From Antitrichia curtipendula (lineage: Eukaryota > Streptophyta > Bryopsida > Hypnales > Leucodontaceae), in NCBI GenBank assembly GCA_951230915.1, contig OX579635.1:21948001-22012000 (forward strand): a DNA stretch of 64,000 nt. Direction: 5' to 3'. The position numbers and the translations under genes are program-made. Under the pieces are notes generated by a model, which saw only the letters and a program-made list of their open reading frames with translations, was not told the DNA's origin and searched no databases. Of this stretch, positions 23,601 to 37,400 are shown piece after piece; position 1 is the stretch's first letter, and every line of letters begins with the position of its first letter.

Positions 23601-26420
23601 CTCCCACTCCATCAAGAATAACTTTCTCATACAAACTCCAAATGAAGCAAGTTAGTCAAAAAAAATTAGAATCACAAAAATAACTAATTAAAACATGCTA
23701 AAAAAATTTCATTTCAAAATTCACAATATACAACACAATATGGCTCTCTAAAACACACAGTCAAAACTAAAGAACTATAAGAATAAAGGAGAAGAGTCCC
23801 CTCTTTAACTCCTAAAGGACCATGAGGCCACTATATGGCTTCTACAACTACATTTGTAAAAAAATTGATATAGAAATCCTATTAATAATCCGTAAGCATT
23901 AAAAAGGCCCTAGATGCAATAAGATCATTAATGCCGAGCGTCACATTGAAGAATTTTGTGCCATTGTTGCTCCAAACAAGGTTGTTTTGGTGGTCGAGAA
24001 GGCCCAACTTCTTCTTGTAGATGTTCATGCAGAAAAACAATAACTAGCGGTTGATTCAACAATTGTGACAATGAAAACTCAAATTCAAGCTCCAATTGCA
24101 GTTCTTCATCTTGAGACTCAGAAAAATCCACTTTAACATATTAAAATCCAAAGTGAAAACAAAAACTAAATTCAACAGCAATATGGTTCTATAAATTGGA
24201 AAGATCACTTCTAACTAATGAGGCTCCAAGGTGGTTTTCATCTCTTAACGTATGACTAGTGTCCCAGTGCGAAGGCGTCACCTTGAAGCTACCAAAATGA
24301 TGTCATCTTCCTTTTTGTATTATAATAATAATAACTCATCAAAATAGCATATAAATATATTTTTTTATATAATGTACGCATTTACAATGCAACACTATAA
24401 GGAATCATTGTATCTAAATACAAAAAATCACAAGAAGCAATATAGAAGAAGACAAAATATTTGCAGACAAAATTTGTACCCCACAGTCAACATGCTAAGC
24501 AAAAACACAATCCTTGAGTTTGGAGGGGCCAATTTGGTGTGGGCGGGCTCAAAGCATTTGTGTCTAGATATCCACTGGACCACAATCCCCTACTGGCTAC
24601 ATTGCTTTACATGGAATGAATGGCGATGCTTCTAGTTATTGAACAACATTAGTATCACTAGAGTCAATTGTGATAAAGTTGAAAAAAGTTGTGGGATTCA
24701 AAGATGTTGAGAATGCACTTGAGGTAGTTTAAAGAATTTTTTTGTAGCAAAGACCAAATGATATCATATGCTTCATCAAGAATATTCAAGTACTTCAAAA
24801 GCAAATATAATCTTAGAGTGTAGAAGAATCTCATCAAACTACTACTGTAGATTCTTTCTTTCAACCAACTTAGATTAATGATGATTCAATTTTTATTTAA
24901 TTTCATCTTTTATTTTATAAATTTTATTTTTATAATGTAATATAAATTATTGAAATCAATTTTCATAAGTGTTAAATATTACTCCTTTCATCCAAAAATT
25001 ATCTTCTAGTTGGACAAAATGTTCATGATTAAATTTGAAAATAAAATTATAAGATTCAAACTATTTCAAGGTGTAAGTAGAGTTTGGTGCACTCTTATCA
25101 TTTTGAAACTTTGAGTTTAGGAGCACTTTTCAAAGTGTAGTTTTGAAATATTCAAAAGTGAAATTTTTGAGGTAGTTTCAAGGAGCACCAATGGCCATTT
25201 ATTTGCTTAGTGTAAGGGTTGTATTCTTTACTTACTATAAAATTTCAATATTAATATCATTTTCAGGCAAGTCTTCTATATTATTTTTAGATCATTGGTT
25301 TAAATAAATAGCACGTACAAACATTTATGCAAGTGGATTGCAACATGCTTTTGATACTAGGATGGTTGCAAGAATAATTGGTCAATTTGCACCATTTTGG
25401 TTGTTTTGATGCCTTTTATTAGAACTTTCAAATTAAAAAAAAAATTATTTCAAAATATAAAAAATATGGCCAATGTATACACTTTCAAGAAGATGCTACC
25501 TCAAGAAGGAAAACCCTAAGAAAATGTAAAATCTCAAGAAAAAATGTACTTTGACATTTCATTTATAAAAATAAGAAAAACAATTTATAAAGAAACTAAA
25601 AAATTTCCATTTGTGAGGATTTTATGGTGAAAATATTTCACCAAAAGAATAAGCTTGAAACCATCTTCAATGTTCAAAAGTGCAAGCACCATGAACCCCT
25701 ATTTGCACAGACATATAGGACATAAAATAATCTATTTCTAGATTTTCCTTGGTAGAAATGTACCCGCCTACCGTGGAAATAAACCATAAAATATCAGCTC
25801 TAGTTCATTAATTTTGGATACTCAATAGTACTCAAAACTCTTAAACTTAAAAGTGTGACAAAATAGAAAAATAGACTTTTAAATAGAAGATGATTTTTTT
25901 AAATTTCTAAAAAATAAATGATATCATCAAAATAGAAAAATCCATCTCCAATAAATTTTTCAAATTCATCCAATTCATGCTTCAAAAGTTATATCAAATG
26001 ACAACTCCGTCACACTACATGTGACATAATTAAGGACCGGTTTTTTTTGCAAACATCCACTAGCACTAATTCAAAATTAGTTGAATACATCACTAATTTA
26101 TACATGCAACCATTATTGGTGCTTTTTTGGTTTATTAACAATATACGCTTCTTATTGTTCTTGACATGATTTTGAGAATGCACTAAAATTTCATTTTGTG
26201 GGGCCCTTCTTCCTATATCACAACATGCAATGGGAAGATCATTTTTGGGACGAATAGAATAATACTCTATACGTGTTACAGTAAAACCTGCGTCTGTGCC
26301 CCACCTCTATGATTTATAGAGGGTTATTTGTACAATCAAGTCCAATAATCTTACAAATTGCCCATTTGTTGTTCAAATTTTTTAAATAATTTGAAATGCA
26401 ATTGACATTTTTTTGTCTTG
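23601..26420. other. AT-rich intergenic region, no gene supported
   Basis: Low-complexity A/T-rich DNA with poly-A/T runs. About 24400-24465 is a diverged copy of 22515-22590. Small frames (23928-24131 minus, 24372-24635 plus) show no recognisable domain. Confidence 0.4.
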
Positions 26421-26424
26421 CATA

Positions 26425-27600
26425 ATTAACATTCAATTCTTATGTAATTCCAATCAAACATACCAAATTTTACTTTCACAAAATCAAAATTCCTTTTTTG
26501 GTGAATTATTGTGCACGCATCATTTCTTCAATACGAGTTTCCCAAAAAAATTAGAATTCTTTGTATAGAGATTTTAATGTTGGAGTGGTAATGCCCAAAT
26601 TTTGTAAAATATATATCTCTTTGTTGTAGTTAGATTTTACTATTTGACCCTCATGTGGTAATTAATTTGCGCATTTGAGCATGACAATTCAACTACTTTG
26701 CCAAAATCTAGTTAAAATATATAGATACATATTTTACGTAATTTGGACATTCCTTGGGGGGGGGGGCACTTAGTGTATTCTTTAGACATCACGTGCGAAC
26801 AAGTAAATTTTCTATCCCTATTTATTTTTTAATAAATTTTGATTTAGCTCCAAATTTTGGATGTTGTTACATAATCAATATATCTTTTATGTGAAAAAAA
26901 TTTGGATTCAATTGAATTCAACAAGATATCCAAATGCACAATTGAAGATTGCACTAAAATGGTTGTATTTTCACTTCAAATATTTATCAAGATTGCATTT
27001 GAATGACAATTGTATCCAACTTTGGTATGCTTAAACTTTAACAAAGCCTTCATTTATTGAAAATTTTAAAAGATTTAAAAAATATTATTTATCATATAAA
27101 ATAGGGGGTCGAAATTTTTTCCAACTATATAGTGTATTTATTTTCTTACAAAATTTGTAAGTAACTATTTCAAATAAAGAACTTTTTTTAAAATTCACAA
27201 TATAAACTTCCAACATAATAAAATATGCAATAATTTTTTCAAACTGTTTAAATGATTTTTTACCATATAAAATAGGGGGTCAAAGATTTTGTTTGCACGT
27301 GATGTCCAAAGCATCCATTGAGTGACCCCCCCCAAGGAACATTCTCTCCACAACATTGAAATTTCTATAGAGGACATTTTGAAATTTTTTTAGAGATACT
27401 TGAATGTCAAAGAAAAGATGTATGTATGTATGTATGTATCTATGAAACTAAATTAAAAAAAAATCATCACCAATATTTTTCAATCAATTATCATGAATAT
27501 TAAATAAAATAGTTCATTAAAAAAAAAAATTGATTTTTTGAAAGTGAAATTTGGTATGCTTGATTGGGATTGTGTAAAATCTATATAATAAACGATTAAA
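26425..27600. repeat. Large imperfect foldback element (~1.2 kb)
   Basis: Outer arms: CATAATTAACATTCAATTCT, AATCAAACATACCAAATTTT on the left pair with AAATTTGGTATGCTTGATTG near 27550. Inner arms: CCTTGGGGGG... and GACATCACGTGCGAACAA (about 26750-26805) pair with TTTGCACGTGATGTCC and CCCCCCCCAAGG (about 27290-27345). The outer arms match the terminal regions of the 43437-44315 element, so the two are relatives. No coding capacity is visible. Confidence 0.65.
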
Positions 27601-29380
27601 TTTGTTTTTTTTGTTTTTTTGTTTGGTACATTGAGATATCTTGGACCATATATCCTTCAGTCATTTTCATGGTAATGTTAGAAGAACTTTGTGAGGAGGG
27701 TGCATAAACTTTATTTTGTGATGTCAACTCATAGCAAAAATGATATTGAATTTCAATTTTTTAATAAATTAAAAATTTTAAAAGTGTTTTTTTTATATAT
27801 TTTATTTTAACTGTGGCAACAACGCAAGGATACATTAAATTAGAATATTTGTTTGTTTTATTTTATTTTTTATGGTTAAATTGGTTAGATCTTTATAACC
27901 ATATATTCCTTGGTTGCGTTTATAGTACTATTAGAAAGCTCTTTGCAAAGAGGGGTGCATAAACTTGATTTGTGGCGTTTTAACTCGAGGCAAATAAGAT
28001 ATTGGATTTTGGAGTTTTTATGAATTAAAAAATTAAAAAAATACTTTTATTTTATTTTATTATATTTTGACAAGGGCACAAGGCTTAATGTGTAGGAGGT
28101 TAACTATGCAAGATGAAAAATGCCAATTATATTCAACATTATGCAACGTTATACAAATTGTCTATTGCAAATTATACAACATCATTAAATTCAACATTAT
28201 GCAATAGACAAATTGTAAGATTATTGAACCTTTCTTTACTATATAATACAATATTGTAAGCGACCTTTCTAGTAGAGTCTTTTTCTACATTACAAATATT
28301 CTTTTCTTGCTTTCAATGATAGGGAAAAACCGGCAACTACTTCAAAGTTAGCTAATAGAAGTGGAAAACAACCAGTTGCATTTTGAAAACAAAAGATGCA
28401 AAACCAAAAGGAATTTGTTAGGGCTAGAAATCAACCAGGGCCCCTAAATATTAGAGAATATTTTAACCTCTTCCTTTGAACACTTGGCAGATTTCAACCG
28501 CCATGTAATAATTTCAATGGCTAATACCCGGGTAAGGCAAGGGTCACACTTGGATATCAATCTTGTAGGATAGGGGATCAAACGGGGGGATGGGGGAGGT
28601 CAACAACTTAGGTGGTTTTAAATAATTTGAATAATAGGTTAAATGCATATTGAAAATGCTTACGCAATTCTATGACTTTGATTTGTGACTTTTACAATGC
28701 ATTTAATTCATGTTGTGATAGTTTGCTAAATATAGTATGAAAAAATCTTAATTAGAATTTCAACTTAAACCTCTAGTATTTTGAAAACCAAACCAAGAGA
28801 CCCAAATTGAATCACATTTCTATTGGTAGAAATTTAAGTAGATAATATGGTGACTTTGTTTTTTAAAACTCTTTGGTTGGACTTATATATACAATATTTT
28901 TCATTGATTTTGGTAATACGAATGTAGCCTTCATTTGAATTATAATTTTGAAATTATGATATTTTGACATTCAAAACAATTTTCTTTACTATTGAGCAAA
29001 ATTAAAAAACTAAAGCTTCTAAAGTGCAGTTTCTACTCCATTTGGATTTTTTTTTGAAAATTCCTTAAAATAAGCATTTTCTGAAGTTTAAAGTTGAGGA
29101 TCTATAATCATAGTTTTTGATATGGAGTGACATTTTAGACTTTTTGAACATGATTCGTATTTACTATGAATTTTCTTCATTTTTCCTTAAAACGTTAATA
29201 GAAATTTGAGATTTTCACAAAATAATTTGAAATTTTTGTGATAAATACTAGACATAGTACTTTATGTATAAAAATAAAGCCAAAAAAATTTGTTCATAAA
29301 TAATAAAGAAATAGAGGATACAAAGTGAGGGACTTTTAAGTTTGACTACATGATTGGTCATAGGCTCCATCTTTTAAGGG
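27601..29380. other. AT-rich intergenic region, no gene supported
   Basis: No coding signal. About 28120-28230 has a short imperfect inverted repeat (CAATTTGTCTATTGC-like words and complement, with ATTCAACATTATGCAA repeated directly). Otherwise low-complexity A/T DNA. Confidence 0.4.
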
Positions 29381-29384
29381 TTAA

Positions 29385-30650
29385 CCCTTAAAGGACCAAA
29401 CATTGTTTTTTGACAACATAGCAATTTTGGGCAGCTCACTACCACCGGAACTTTTACTTTTTTTCTTTGAAAATTTCACACAAGATGTGCCCAAGGAGTA
29501 GCTTTAAGGCCCAACAATTTTCATAACTTTTGATTACGTGGTTAAAAAGTTATTGCATGATATGTCATTTTCATTGGTCAGTGGGTAGACTGGACAACTG
29601 AAAAAACTTCTTTGAAAATCATTTCTTTTTTAAAAAAAAATTTGAAATTGGTACTTTATATTTATATATATGTAGGAAGCTTTGAATCATTCCATTTTGA
29701 TTAATGAGATGAAAGTTATGAGGAGTTTTAGTTTGAGGATAGTTATAGAATCTCTAATCTAAGATAGACTTTGAAGTCTTTTATTTAACTCAATTTTTAA
29801 TATTTTTGAATAAAAAAAAAATAGTGGGTGTAGATTGTTCATTACAACATTACAACCGTTGGGATTGGCATTTTTCAATTCCATATTTAAATTCTTAACA
29901 ATTTAGTATTTTGAACATTCTCTGCCTCTTTCTACTTACTATTTTTTTCCTATATGTTTTACAATTCCAAATGATCTGAAAATTTTCAAGCATGTAGCCA
30001 ACTTGTCTTGAAGAATGAACCCAAAGAGTAACCACCATTTTGGACATTTTTCCATACAGATGTGACCTTGTGAAGTGCAGCTGCCTGGATTTTTGAAGGG
30101 ACAAAAAAAGTTTTTTTGTCAATTCAAACGTTATTATCTTGCAATCCACATGGTGGAGATTTCTGAATTTTTTTCCACATCTTCAAAAACCAACATACTA
30201 CAAGATCCCATGGTTACATTTTTTTAAAAATGTCTTTTTTCTCAAATTTGATACTTGTATTAGAAATAGCAGTTTTGGAGCGATTTAGGTGAAAACATTA
30301 CAAAAAATATGAGGCCTCCGGAAGGCCGTTAAGCCTGGACCCCGTAGTGATACTACGGAGTTTTTTTTCAAAAAAAAAAATTCAGAAACTGTAATTCTGA
30401 CGTGGTCGAAGTTCCACGCCAGCGCTGACGTCAGCGCCACGTCAGCGTGACGTCACTTTTTAATTTTTTTTTTCGGGAAAAAAAAAAAAAAAAAAAAAAA
30501 GTTATTTTTTTTCAAAAAGAAAAAGATTTTTTTTTTTTGGATTTTTTTTTTTTTTTTCCGTAATATCACCCGCGGGTCCCGAAAATCAGCACTCACGGCC
30601 TTGTTGAGGCCTCATATTTTTTGTAATGCATACTCTTTGACCTTTAGAGG
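29385..30650. mobile_element. TTAA-flanked element, copy 1 (with nested insertion)
   Basis: It is flanked by TTAA at 29381-29384 and 30651-30654. The termini CCCTTAAAGGACCAAA and (reverse complement) CCTCTAAAGGTCAAA are related inverted repeats. The body is colinear with 31346-32290: GTTTTTTGACAACATAGC, TTTGGGCAGCTCAC, CACACAAGATGTGCCC, AAGTGCAGCTGCC, TTCTGAATTTTTTTCCACAT. A 333-bp foldback is inserted at 30296-30628. No transposase frame is present. TTAA duplication and C-rich termini suggest a piggyBac-type non-autonomous element. Confidence 0.72.
30296..30628. mobile_element. Nested 333-bp foldback element
   Basis: It has 23-bp perfect terminal inverted repeats (CATTACAAAAAATATGAGGC and complement). 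Comparison with the uninterrupted relative at 32250-32280 shows it inserted within GAAAACATA. The target duplication is not resolved; TA or CA are possible. The interior holds CCGTAGTGATACTACGG, clustered TGACGTCA/CACGTCAGCG words (30400-30455), and long A and T tracts. Confidence 0.7.
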
Positions 30651-30654
30651 TTAA

Positions 30655-31341
30655 CTAACAAAATTTATTAAAAGTTTCAAACAAGAGCAAATCTAACGAT
30701 CAATTATGTATAATGCATGTGATTTTAGGTGTTGCAAATATATTATGATCAATCTATGTTTATGTTTAGCCGAACTACTCCAAGGTGTTTTATGACACAA
30801 ACTCTAAGTATAAAAGATGTAAGACCACTTTGTCTACAATTCTTGTATATAAAGAGACTTGTAGGTGCATTCAAAGTTCCAAGCTTCATTATACTCCTCC
30901 ATTTACTCTTCATCAAGCTTAATTTTAAAAAACTACATTTACATAGGAATTATTATTGCCTATTTTCAAAAACTAATGAGTGTAGGCAAAGCTTGCCTTA
31001 AAGCCTTCTTTTTAGCAATTTACATCCTTTTGACTTCATAGATCCATTGACATTCATGACTTCATAGTTGATATCATAAGTAGCCCTTCATGAATTGTTT
31101 ATTTTATACACTAGCCCTTCAATTCCAAGTCATGTTGCATTTATCCCTCCTTTTGCAATCAAAGTGTCAATTTTTTTGCTGTTCTTTTTTGCTTTCAATA
31201 AGATACTCATAACCATTATCATCCTTTTCTCAATTGGGTTCCTTATCAACACTAGCCCAACATTTGTACCTAAAAATCAATCACGGACAAGAGGTGCACA
31301 AAGAGAAATCAATTCAACAAGTAATAATTGGCAGGCATACC
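30655..31341. other. Spacer between two TTAA elements, no gene supported
   Basis: Short open frames (30729-31001, 31095-31352) are hydrophobic but AT-driven, and lack recognisable domains or splice context. I see no gene. Confidence 0.4.
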
Positions 31342-31345
31342 TTAA

Positions 31346-32290
31346 CCCCTAAAGGACCAAATACCGTTTTTTGACAACATAGCGTTTTTGGGCAGCTCAC
31401 CACAAATGGAATTTTTTTTTTTTTCTTTGAAATTTTCACACAAGATGTGCCCGAGGAGTAGCTTTAGGGCCCAACAATTTTCATAACTTTTGACCACATT
31501 GTTAAAAAGTTATGGTATGATATGTAGTTTTCATTGTTCGGCAGGCAGCCCGGGCAGCAAAAAATACTTCTTTAAAAATCATTTTCTAGAGAAATAAAAA
31601 TTTGAAATTGGTTCTCTAGATTTATGTGCACAAGGAAAGCTTTGAATCATTCCACCTTGATTTATGAGATGAAAGTTATGAGGAATTTTAGTTGTGGGTA
31701 GTTTGCGGGTAGTTATGGAATCTCTACTCTAAAATAAACTTTGAAGTCCTTTATTTAACTCAATTTTCAATATTTTTGGAAAAAAATATAAACACAAGGT
31801 GTAGATTGTTTATTTCAACATTACAATCGTTTGGATTGGCATTTTTCAATTCCATAATTAAATCCTAAGCAATTTAGTGTTTTGAATCATTTTCTACTTC
31901 TTTCTACTTACTATTTTTCTCCTATATGTTGTACAATTCCAAATGATCTGAAATTTTTCAAGCATGTAGCTAACTTGCTTTGAAGAATGAATCCAAAGAG
32001 TTACCACCATTTTGGACATTTTTTCATACAAATGTGACCATGTGAAGTGCAGCTGCCCAGTTTTTTGCAGGGACAAAAAAAGGGGTTTTGTCACTTCAAA
32101 TGCTAATTTCTTGCAATCTACTCGGTGGAAATTTCTGAATTTTTTTCCACATCTTCTCAAACTAGTTTACTACAAGATCCTACGGTTACATGTGTCCAAA
32201 AATGTTTTTTTTTCCAAAATTTGGTACTTGTACTAGAAATGGCAGTTTGGGAACGTTTTTTGTGAAAACATAGTCAAAAACCTGTAGGGG
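31346..32290. mobile_element. TTAA-flanked element, copy 2 (945 bp)
   Basis: Flanked by TTAA at 31342-31345 and 32291-32294. The ends CCCCTAAAGG and (reverse complement) CCCCTACAGG form the TIRs. The body is a diverged colinear copy of 29385-30650 without the nested insertion. It is non-coding. The same target (TTAA), related termini and an independent insertion site argue for real transposition rather than chance. Confidence 0.74.
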
Positions 32291-32294
32291 TTAA

Positions 32295-34494
32295 AGACTT
32301 GTTCATTTTGGGTTCTCACGTGCAATGGTAGATTGTTTGAGTAGTAGTAGAAACATAGATGGTGTACTTGCAAAACATGCCCCCAAAGACCTACAATTAG
32401 TCAAGTTGATTATGTGGCTCTATACATGGGGGCTTTTCTTTAGTCTACATGGAAAATGTTTCTACTAGTGGAGTGACCGCCAAACTATATACTTCAAATT
32501 AATACATAGGCTCTATGGTATAGAAATATGCTAGTGATAATTATATTAATATATGTAGAATGGAATGGTACGTGGAGGATGGAGGATGGAGAATGGAGCT
32601 TGTCTAATGGGAAAATATTCATATACATAGTACTAATAAAATGTTGGAAATGGAAAATCACATGTGAAGCTAGTGGATGAATTTCAAGATAGTTAAGAGT
32701 GTGGGGAGAGGTTGACTGTTTTCTTTTCTTCGTAGAAATATAGGATGGAAATTTTATAGCAATTTGGTTACCGGTAATGGTGTTAAGTGTTTGTTGGATT
32801 GCAGATTTGTGTAGTTTAGGTGCACATCCGAAAGGCAATCGGGAAAGGGACAACAAAAGGTATCGGTACTGTCTATTTCTACAGTACCTGAGAGAGTGAG
32901 AGGCGTGTTGCAATGTGATGGAGGAGCATTGCCACCTTCGAAATCAAACATGGCTTTTTCTGATGTTTGAGCTCAGTGGCCGCAGTACCGGCAAAAGCTT
33001 TGTGAACTGAAGTCCGGATTTGGAAATGTTGAAAGTGCACAACCTCACGCTGACGAAAGTGTCATCAATGGCACGTGAAGATCAGAAACAAAAGTCTTCG
33101 AAACTCCGAAAAAATCTGGAAATGAAGCATAACCGGGCGTAACTTACGAGGCCTGTCAGAGTGTGTACAGTACCGTCAGGCGTAACTTACGAGGTCTGTT
33201 TGCAGCTAAGCTAGACTTTTCCACCCAGAGATTTGTCGCAAGATAGTTGGAGTCAATGGGTTTTTTGAGGCAATCTCTTTTTAAGGTAGCTACGATACCA
33301 ACCCAAAGTTTCAAACAAAACACTCCATTTTTTTTGGGTTCCAACTCAAAGTTTTTTTGGTGTAAACAGGTCCTAATGTCCAATTGCCTCAAAAAAGAAA
33401 AAAGGCAGCTTCAAGTCTATAGAAAAAGAGACAATAAATATGTTTAAAAATGTGAGATTGTGTTCAAGGAAAGCACTTTGCTACTAGAATGTTTCCAAAA
33501 CTTCATTTCATTCGTCATGAAGAACCAACACGTACAAAAAACACATATTCAAAATTGGCCTCCTTCAATTCAAGGTACCCTCCCTCATTTTTTGTTTGCC
33601 ACCCATGATAAAATTTGAAAATTTTGAATTCATATTCGCAATTAGAGGCCCCAAATTAATTGCTAGGAGTGTAGAAGATAAATTAATCAGGGGGGCTTCT
33701 TTTACATGACCCCTGCAATGACTTCCGGAGGACGAGCGTGGCGGTTTAACGCTCACCCCGCCCAAAATGAAGGAGCCAGGAATCTCATAACCTTCCTGAA
33801 AGGAACGCCACACAACCATTAGTCTGAAAACCGAAAAAACACACTGGCTGGAGCACAGACCGACTCGGAAATCCGGAGACTCGGAAAGCATGTCCATGGC
33901 TGTCTTCAGTTCTAGCATTTCTGATCACGGCGCTGCATTTCGGTGTTTTGCAGACTGTCGGCAACTCCAGGTTCGAATTCCAGCGTTTCCTCCAATGAGG
34001 CTCATTCACAGATTTTAGTTTTGTCGACTTCGTTTCTGCAGTTCAATTTTTTTCCAACATCCTCTTTCTTGAGAAACGGTTTGCAAATGAACACTGATTT
34101 CGAAATTAAGAGTGTTCGCGCGCGAACGCCGTTCTTGGTAACTATGACGAAGTTGTAATAGAAAACTTAGAATTGAGTGATGGCTTGCATGCAGGAATGA
34201 AGAGGGAATTGAACAGCTAGTTGAGTGGTCCTGAGAGTTAGGTTTAGGTCTATCAACAGCCTTTATTTCTTGTCTGGTTTTACTCTAAGGCAAGGACCAA
34301 AGTTTCTGGTCTTGCTTTCTTTTTAACTAGGAATCGCTCATATCTGGGAGCTGAGATTACTTGGGAGTTTTATGATCTTGAAGATTGGAAATTAATGCAG
34401 GTGGTTCTTGAGATTTCGATTAGTGCGATGTCTCCCACCCTGAAGAAGTGCTGCGATCAAAATTGTTGTTGATCCATCTTGCAGAGGAATTGCC
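32295..34494. other. Intergenic and receptor-kinase upstream region
   Basis: No supported gene. A 43-bp spaced direct repeat (GGCGTAACTTACGAGG) occurs at about 33136 and 33179. An inverted repeat TTTTTTGAGGCAAT/ATTGCCTCAAAAAA spans about 33258-33397 and may be a small MITE. The stretch just before 34495 is the likely 5' UTR and promoter of the receptor kinase. Confidence 0.4.
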
Positions 34495-37400
34495 ATGGGT
34501 GTCTTCAACATTGTAGTGGTTGCGCTTGTCTTGCTGCTCTGGCATCCTGCCTGTCTTGGTCAAACAGTATGGCAGATATTCCCCGTCGAAGATAGTACGT
34601 TTCCTCAGAACCGCAACTTTTCTATTTTTGCCGTGCTATCATTTGTTTTCAATTTGTCGTATTATTCCAGCAGCCAGGTATGGGCAACAGAGGAGCCCAG
34701 GGATTGCAAGGCTTTTCTTTTCATTCTATTTTACGTACCGCCAATGACAAGAGGAGCTCAACAATAAGTTTCCCGTCTTGTTAGAGTGGCTCAAGCTGTT
34801 GCAAAGTGATAGAAATACTAGATTGTAGATCATTATTGGATCATTAGATGGGTTGAAAATCCAACAAAAGCCTTAGGTTGTCTTCCAGCTTTAGATCTCT
34901 GAAACTTAACCATTTGCTCCGTCTGAGTTCTATGACCAGTGGCTTTACTGTCCTTGTGAATCAAGATTAGATTTTGGAACGCTGCCTCACTTTAGGCTAC
35001 GACCTAATCTTGGATGCGGAACTAGTGGATGGATTGCAGAGCCTGTGGGGAGCATGGAACGAAAGTACGCCATCACCCAGTTCAAACCTGTTAAACTGGC
35101 GTACTCCAACTGCAAATGATATACCTTGGCCTTGCTATGACGCCGACAAAAACTGGCGAGGGGTCACGTGCCTGCGATACCAATTCAATGCCACACAATG
35201 GAACACTTGGGTTGTTGGCTTGTAAGAACATCTCTTCACGCTTAAATTTTGTTGAGCGTTTCGTTTAGTGGAATGTGTGATTTTGTGTTGATCCCTGATT
35301 GAAAGGGATGTCACAATTAGATACTAATATCAGAACTGAAGGCTTTGATTAAATGACAGTCATTCGAATATCCTGACATAGAGCTTCGAATGCATGTTTC
35401 ATCTTTCATGACCGTTCACAATCGCCGTCACGGGGACCCATTGGACGCTCACTAAGCATTTCGTTTAGGAATAGGAGAGCAGTTGTTGAGCGGATTCATT
35501 CTCGAATGCCGTGAGTAGAGTTAATTACGGAGCTGAGATGGACATCAACAGTATGCTAGTTGTGATAATAGTACTTCGGAATCCCGCAGCTTAGCAGAAA
35601 CGTTTTGAGCTCAGTGTAATAAGTTTTTAGTTTTCAAGGTTTTGCAGCAGAGAGTGGGATTGGAGACTGAAAAGCGTAGGAGTGGCTTACGGTTACAATG
35701 TTGTGTGCAGGGAGTTGGACGATGCATCAATATCAGGCACTTTACCGTCTGGAATCAGCCAGCTTAGCAAACTTGTCTCTTTGTAAGTACGAGATTAATT
35801 CATATTATGGTAGAGAGACCGATTAAAACTTCATTGTGGACATGATTTTTTTTGGTACGAAGTATGAATTCCGTGTAATGTAATTGAAATAACTCCCATT
35901 TGTGTGCAGAATATTGACTGGGAATCCTAATTTGAGTGGCAATTTGCCGAAAGAGCTCGCCGGTCTCCCTCTGAACATCCTGTAAGCTCCGAATTATCGA
36001 TCGATCCACCCATTATTCGAGGATGTATGTATGAATTGGCAAGTTGAATTTGACCAAGCCTAAAGTAGATGCATTCGAGATGAAATGATAGTATTTATTT
36101 TCTATTCCTTCTTCTTTGTTCATTAATCAAATGAAAGTGAAATGTGTTGCAATAGAAAGTTTATAATTCCACTGAATCTACTGGACAGCTTTCAGACTAA
36201 AGAGGGTGGAGAAATTGCTAGGCTTTTAATCGAACCTTTTAACTGAACTCTCGATTTTTGGTGTCTTAAAATTTTTTCAATTACGAAAGCTTCTGAATCT
36301 GCTATTAATAGTATTTATTGTCTTTTTCTTCTTCTTTGTTCATTAATCAAATGAAATTGAAATGTGTTGCAATAGAAAATTTGTAACTCCACTGAACCTA
36401 TTCAGACCAAGGAGGGTGGAGAAGTTGTTAGGCTTTATTATTGAACTTTTTAATTGGAATCTTGATTTTTGGTGTTTTAGTGTTTTTCAATTACGGACGA
36501 TTCTGAATGTGCTATTGATACGTCCTCTAACTGCTTCTTGTCCGTCCACTGGATTGTTTGCAGCGACCTTCACGATAATGGATTCAATGGAACCATTCCT
36601 GAAGAAATTTCGAATATGCGCAATCTTCTTGAGCTGTAAGTGACTATTCAGCTGTCACATTTATTGCACTGCTTTGTTTGTGAGTTGCTGCTTTAGTGAC
36701 AGTTTTCATTTGTTGCAATAGTTGATTGTTCCTAAAATATATACAGAGAAAATACTCTAAAGCATTAGATCTGCCCTTGGAATGCAAATTTTCTCCGGAC
36801 AATGTATATATAGAAAATGAACACAAACTCACGGATCCTTAATACAGCGGATCTGTCCTGTTCTTGGATATAAAATAGGGACTTGCGCGGAAACCAACTT
36901 TCAGGCGACTTTCCATTTGAGAATTTTAGCCAGACGATGACATTACAAGTGTTCAATATTGCCCGGAACTCATTTATTGGAAGCGTCCCATCCAGCGCTT
37001 TTGAGAACATGCCACAGCTTCTCACACTGTAAGACTTCACTTTCATAATCTGTATTAAAAATTCTCGACTCAAGTTTGTAACGTGCATTACTACTAGTCA
37101 GAAACCATCTTGGTAATCTTGACAGATACGCATGCGATTGTGTTCTTCCCTCCTTGATTATATTCAATTTCGGTAATATTGAAGTTGGATGATAGAAAAC
37201 CCTGGCACGATTATGAAGCAAATGTAGAATTGATTTGTGACTTCACCCCGTTGCATGTAATGTGGACACCAACATAGACGTTAACTTTCTCATTCCCAAG
37301 AACCTGTGATGCAGGGACCTGTCTGGAAATGATTTTACCGGACCACCTCCAAAGTTTAATACATTCGCCGACTCCACACTGTACTATCTGTGAGTTTCAT

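Noticed and set aside
26758..26767. Long G run (and 21495-21502, 47284-47292) as possible G-quadruplex sites
   Set aside because: Single homopolymer runs without further G tracts. The 26758 run is simply one arm of the foldback that pairs with C-runs near 27330.
33965..33985. B-box-like GGTTCGAATTC
   Set aside because: Flanking bases do not form a T stem, and no A box or cloverleaf is found upstream.
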